Shown here in pieces: positions 6,939 through 9,374 of a DNA stretch of 9,374 nucleotides (its first letter is position 1; the number at the start of each line of letters is the position of its first letter). The stretch lies in assembly GCA_003533545.1 (NCBI GenBank), contig DQEK01000169.1, positions 1 to 9,374 on the forward strand, given 5' to 3'. Source of the stretch: Acidobacteriota bacterium (GTDB lineage Bacteria; Acidobacteriota; Vicinamibacteria; Vicinamibacterales; UBA8438). Made by a program: the position numbers and the translations under genes. The notes below the pieces were generated by a model. That model made no database searches, was not told the DNA's origin, and was given only the letters and a program-made list of their open reading frames with translations.

Positions 6939-6976
6939 CACGGACACTGAGCTTCGGCCCCCCTCCCGCGGAGACG

Positions 6977-8284
6977 CTAGTCGATGATCGCTTGGTAGGT
7001 CATGGACGCCATGTCGGGCCGGACATTTAGATGCGTGTACGGGCGCAGCTGTTGCAGGACGATGCCAATCAGCTCTTCCTTCGGGTCGACCCAGAAAATA
7101 GTGCCGAAGGCCCCACTCCAGTAATAGGACCCCTCCGAACGGGGTGTGGCAGCCGGACCCAAATCAGTCACAATCGCATAGCCAAGTCCGAAGCCGTAGC
7201 CGGGACCCGCTAACCAGATTCCTTTGTCACCAGTGTGATTCACGGTCATCATCTCGACCGTTTTTCGGCTTAGGAGACGCGTCCCTTCCAATTCGCCACC
7301 GTTCAGCACCATCTGTTGGAATCGGAAATAATCCCTCGCCGTCGACACGAGGCCACCGGCCCCACTGAAGTACGTGTGCGGCTCAGCCACGTACCGGCTG
7401 TCCGCCGTTGGCGCCTCGGACAGTACGATTTTGCCGTTCGCATCCGGACCGTACAATGCTGTGAACCTGGCGAGCTTCGACTCTGGGAGGTAGAAGTGGG
7501 TGTCGGTCATGTCGAGCGGATCAAAAATCCGCGTCTTGAAAAACTCGTCGAGCGTCTGCCCAGACATCACCTCAACCAAACGACCCACGATGTCGGTCGC
7601 GCGACCATATTCCCAGTGCTCACCCGGTTGAAAATTGAGAGGTAATTTCGCCAGACGCTTGAGCATGTCGCCGACCGTGTCGCCAGGCCTGGTTTGAGCG
7701 GACATCTCAAGAAACTCGGGTTGAGTGATGCCACGATAGCTGTTGGCTAACCCAGCCGTATGGGTCAAGATTTGCTGAACCGTGATCGGTCCTTCGGCCG
7801 GAATGGTCTTGTAGCGCCCCGTCACCCTCTCCTGCGGAGGCGATGGAATCGCAACCTGCACGTCGGAAAACTCTGGCAGCCATTTCGAGATCGGGTCGCG
7901 TAGTTGGAAGTGCCCCTCCTCGTACATCATCATCAGGGCTACCGAGGCGATCGGCTTCGTCATAGAGGCGATGCGGAAGATGCTGTCGTGTGTCATCGGC
8001 GAGCCGCTTTCGGCATCACGCTCCCCCTGCGCAGAAAAGTGCACCACCTTCCCCTGCCGCGCCACCAGCGTCACGACTCCAGCGGTTTCGTTGCGATCGA
8101 TATAGCCCTGCATGACACCATCGATACGATCAAGGCGCTCCGACGACATCCCCACGGTCTCCGCTTCTGCGGTCGGCACGCCATCCATCTCCGGCAGGTC
8201 GGCGGCCGCGCCTCTCAAGCCCGCTGTGACGCATGTCGCCACGAGTGCGACCAAAACGCACCATTTTGTAGTGGATGAATTCAT
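6977..8284 (-). CDS. Exported beta-lactamase-family serine hydrolase (class C / EstB-like)
   Basis: The 435-residue product is a member of the Beta-lactamase family PF00144 (penicillin-binding protein, class C lactamase and EstB-type esterases). It carries the SxxK nucleophile motif S107-M-T-K110 within IFRIASMTKPIAS, and a conserved QILTHTAGL block (171-179). The second motif is built on Y226 in HWEYGRATD. The C-terminal WSGAFGT block (389-395) replaces the KTG of true lactamases. The lack of Y-x-N and KTG points to an esterase, amidase or D-peptide hydrolase rather than antibiotic resistance. The N-terminus (CVLVALVATCVTAGLRGAAA) is a Sec signal. ATG 8284 has AGGAGAC at 8290-8296 with 5 nt spacing. 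It converges on the propeller gene to its left and diverges from the solute-binding-protein gene to its right, so it is probably transcribed alone. Confidence 0.93.
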   Translation of the reverse strand: MNSSTTKWCVLVALVATCVTAGLRGAAADLPEMDGVPTAEAETVGMSSERLDRIDGVMQGYIDRNETAGVVTLVARQGKVVHFSAQGERDAESGSPMTHDSIFRIASMTKPIASVALMMMYEEGHFQLRDPISKWLPEFSDVQVAIPSPPQERVTGRYKTIPAEGPITVQQILTHTAGLANSYRGITQPEFLEMSAQTRPGDTVGDMLKRLAKLPLNFQPGEHWEYGRATDIVGRLVEVMSGQTLDEFFKTRIFDPLDMTDTHFYLPESKLARFTALYGPDANGKIVLSEAPTADSRYVAEPHTYFSGAGGLVSTARDYFRFQQMVLNGGELEGTRLLSRKTVEMMTVNHTGDKGIWLAGPGYGFGLGYAIVTDLGPAATPRSEGSYYWSGAFGTIFWVDPKEELIGIVLQQLRPYTHLNVRPDMASMTYQAIID

Positions 8285-8507
8285 GAGAAGTCTCCTTGCC
8301 CGCTGTGAGCGTTACCTCCAGGGTCGGAACCACCGCGCCAGCCCAGCGGCGAGTTTATCAGTAGGCTAACGGAATCGGGAGGCTGGCCCGCTCCGCAGGC
8401 GGATCGTGCTAGAACCTCGCCTAGCTGACCTGGTCCCCTGCGTTGCCATGGTCTGAACCCCAACGCTGACACAAGCACGACCGTATGCGCGATAAAATCC
8501 AGAGCAC
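8285..8507. promoter_or_regulatory. Divergent intergenic region between serine hydrolase and binding-protein genes
   Basis: This 223-bp gap is the longest gene-free stretch in the window and must contain or adjoin the promoters of both flanking genes. Next to 8284 it holds the serine hydrolase ribosome site. On the plus side, CTGACA (8466-8471) and GATAAA (8491-8496) resemble -35 and -10 boxes, but their 19-bp spacing is too long and the -10 would sit only about 11 nt before the ATG. No operator-like palindrome or small gene was recognised. Confidence 0.35.
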
Positions 8508-9341
8508 ATGACCTCGGGAACAACGGGCGAACATCGGGGCGTCAGAAAGAAGGCCTGGCCTGCTCTGTCATTCGTGGGATTACTGCTCGCGACCACGCTG
8601 CTCGCCGCCGCATTCCAGGCCCCCGCCCGTCTAGATGTCATGAGCTCTGGCGGGTTTACGGCAGCCTACCTTGAATTGTCCAAGGCATTCTCTGAACAGA
8701 CCGGCGTCGTACTCGACACGGTCTACGGCGCGTCCATGGGTGGCGCGACGTCCGCGATTCCGAGTCGCTTGCAGCGGAACGAGGCAGCGGACGTCGTCAT
8801 CCTCGCCGGGGAAGCACTTGCACTCCTCGTCGGTAGCGGGCAGGTCGTTGCGGACAGTCGAGTCGACCTAGCGTCGTCACGGATCGGCATGGCCGTTCGC
8901 CACGGCACCGCCATACCGAATATCCGTACCATCGAAGCATTTACCCAGACTCTGCTTCAGACAAAGTCGATCGCCTATTCTGCCAGCGCCAGTGGTACCT
9001 ACCTGTCAACCGTACTCTTTCCCCGTCTCGGCATTGGGGAACAGATCGCCCACAAAAGCATTCGGGTTGTTGGGGAGCGCGTCGGCACCGTGGTAGCCCG
9101 AGGTGACGCGGACATCGGATTCCAACAAGTGAGCGAGCTGTTGCCAATCGAAGGGATCACTTACGTCGGACCGATCCCGGACGAAACGCAGAAAATCACC
9201 GTGTTTGCGGCCGGAGTAACAACGAGCGCCAAAGACCCGGACACCGCGAAACGTCTAATCGCATTTCTTTCCTCACCCAACGCGGCCCCAATCATTACCA
9301 AGACTGGCATGACGCCTCAGCTGAGTATCCCATCACGCTAA
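8508..9341 (+). CDS. ModA-like periplasmic solute-binding protein
   Basis: The 277-residue product looks like a type 2 periplasmic binding protein of the ModA/SBP_bac_11 group (molybdate- or other oxyanion-binding in the best-known members). Landmarks are an early ligand-loop SSGGFTAAY (46-54), ADVVILAGEAL (94-104), the hinge-side SASASGTYLSTVL (158-170), GDADIGFQQVSEL (199-211) and the C-terminal GMTPQLS (267-273). A basic n-region (RGVRKKAW, 10-17) and hydrophobic core (FVGLLLATTLLAAAF, 22-36) form a Sec signal. There is no cysteine anywhere, so it is a free periplasmic protein and not a lipoprotein. ATG 8508 is the first start after an in-frame TAA at 8493-8495; only a weak AGAG (8501-8504) precedes it. 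No permease or ATPase gene is visible before the window ends, so transport is inferred from family only and the ligand is unknown. Confidence 0.85.
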   Translation: MTSGTTGEHRGVRKKAWPALSFVGLLLATTLLAAAFQAPARLDVMSSGGFTAAYLELSKAFSEQTGVVLDTVYGASMGGATSAIPSRLQRNEAADVVILAGEALALLVGSGQVVADSRVDLASSRIGMAVRHGTAIPNIRTIEAFTQTLLQTKSIAYSASASGTYLSTVLFPRLGIGEQIAHKSIRVVGERVGTVVARGDADIGFQQVSELLPIEGITYVGPIPDETQKITVFAAGVTTSAKDPDTAKRLIAFLSSPNAAPIITKTGMTPQLSIPSR

Positions 9342-9374
9342 CGCCTGCAGTCCCGGAGTAACGGTGCACGCTAC

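Noticed and set aside
6861..6976. Possible small gene or RNA in the convergent gap
   Set aside because: The 116 bp show only a weak hairpin and a short direct repeat; no start with a ribosome site and open frame, and no tRNA- or riboswitch-like fold was seen.
3374..8319. The 10-mer GGAGGTAACG occurs at 3374-3383 (plus) and 8310-8319 (minus), both near gene starts
   Set aside because: Many 10-mers repeat by chance in a window this size, and the second copy is not next to a usable start codon, so a shared regulatory element is not supported.
8466..8498. Promoter-like CTGACA and GATAAA/TAAAAT before the binding-protein gene
   Set aside because: Spacing is 19-21 bp and transcription would begin almost at the start codon. 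It could mean a leaderless message, but the match is too weak to annotate as a promoter.

Overview
This GC-rich (roughly 60% by eye), densely coded bacterial window holds seven complete protein genes and one cut by the left edge. No RNA gene, insertion sequence, CRISPR array or phage gene was found. The proteins look periplasmic and lack lipobox cysteines, which fits a Gram-negative envelope. The mix of propeller proteins with a conserved WPxFRG start, an SMP-30 lactonase, an M28 peptidase, an exported acetamidase-like protein and an EstB-like serine hydrolase resembles environmental Acidobacteriota (Vicinamibacteria-like) genomes. That placement is inference from family content; no marker gene is present.

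Layout. Two transcription units diverge from about 3308-3382. The leftward unit (3307 to 1) encodes a PQQ-like beta-propeller protein, a Tat-exported SMP-30/gluconolactonase-like protein and an M28 zinc peptidase truncated at base 1. The rightward unit (3383 to 6860) encodes an acetamidase/formamidase-family protein with a signal peptide, a metallo-beta-lactamase-fold hydrolase and a second PQQ-like propeller protein, with gaps of only 54 and 34 bp. A beta-lactamase-family serine hydrolase (8284 to 6977, leftward) converges on that unit. A ModA-like solute-binding protein (8508-9341, rightward) diverges from the serine hydrolase. The longest gap without a gene is 223 bp.

How the genes may work together. 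All eight products carry an N-terminal export signal (seven Sec-like, one Tat), and five belong to hydrolase families acting on peptide, lactone, amide or ester-type bonds. The simplest reading is a periplasmic or secreted catabolic neighbourhood, with hydrolases plus two propeller proteins of unknown role. No substrate can be assigned from sequence. I see no clear defence, mobile or otherwise novel system. The most unusual points are the exported amidase-family protein, the pair of propellers placed one in each divergent unit, and the uniform export of every gene product.
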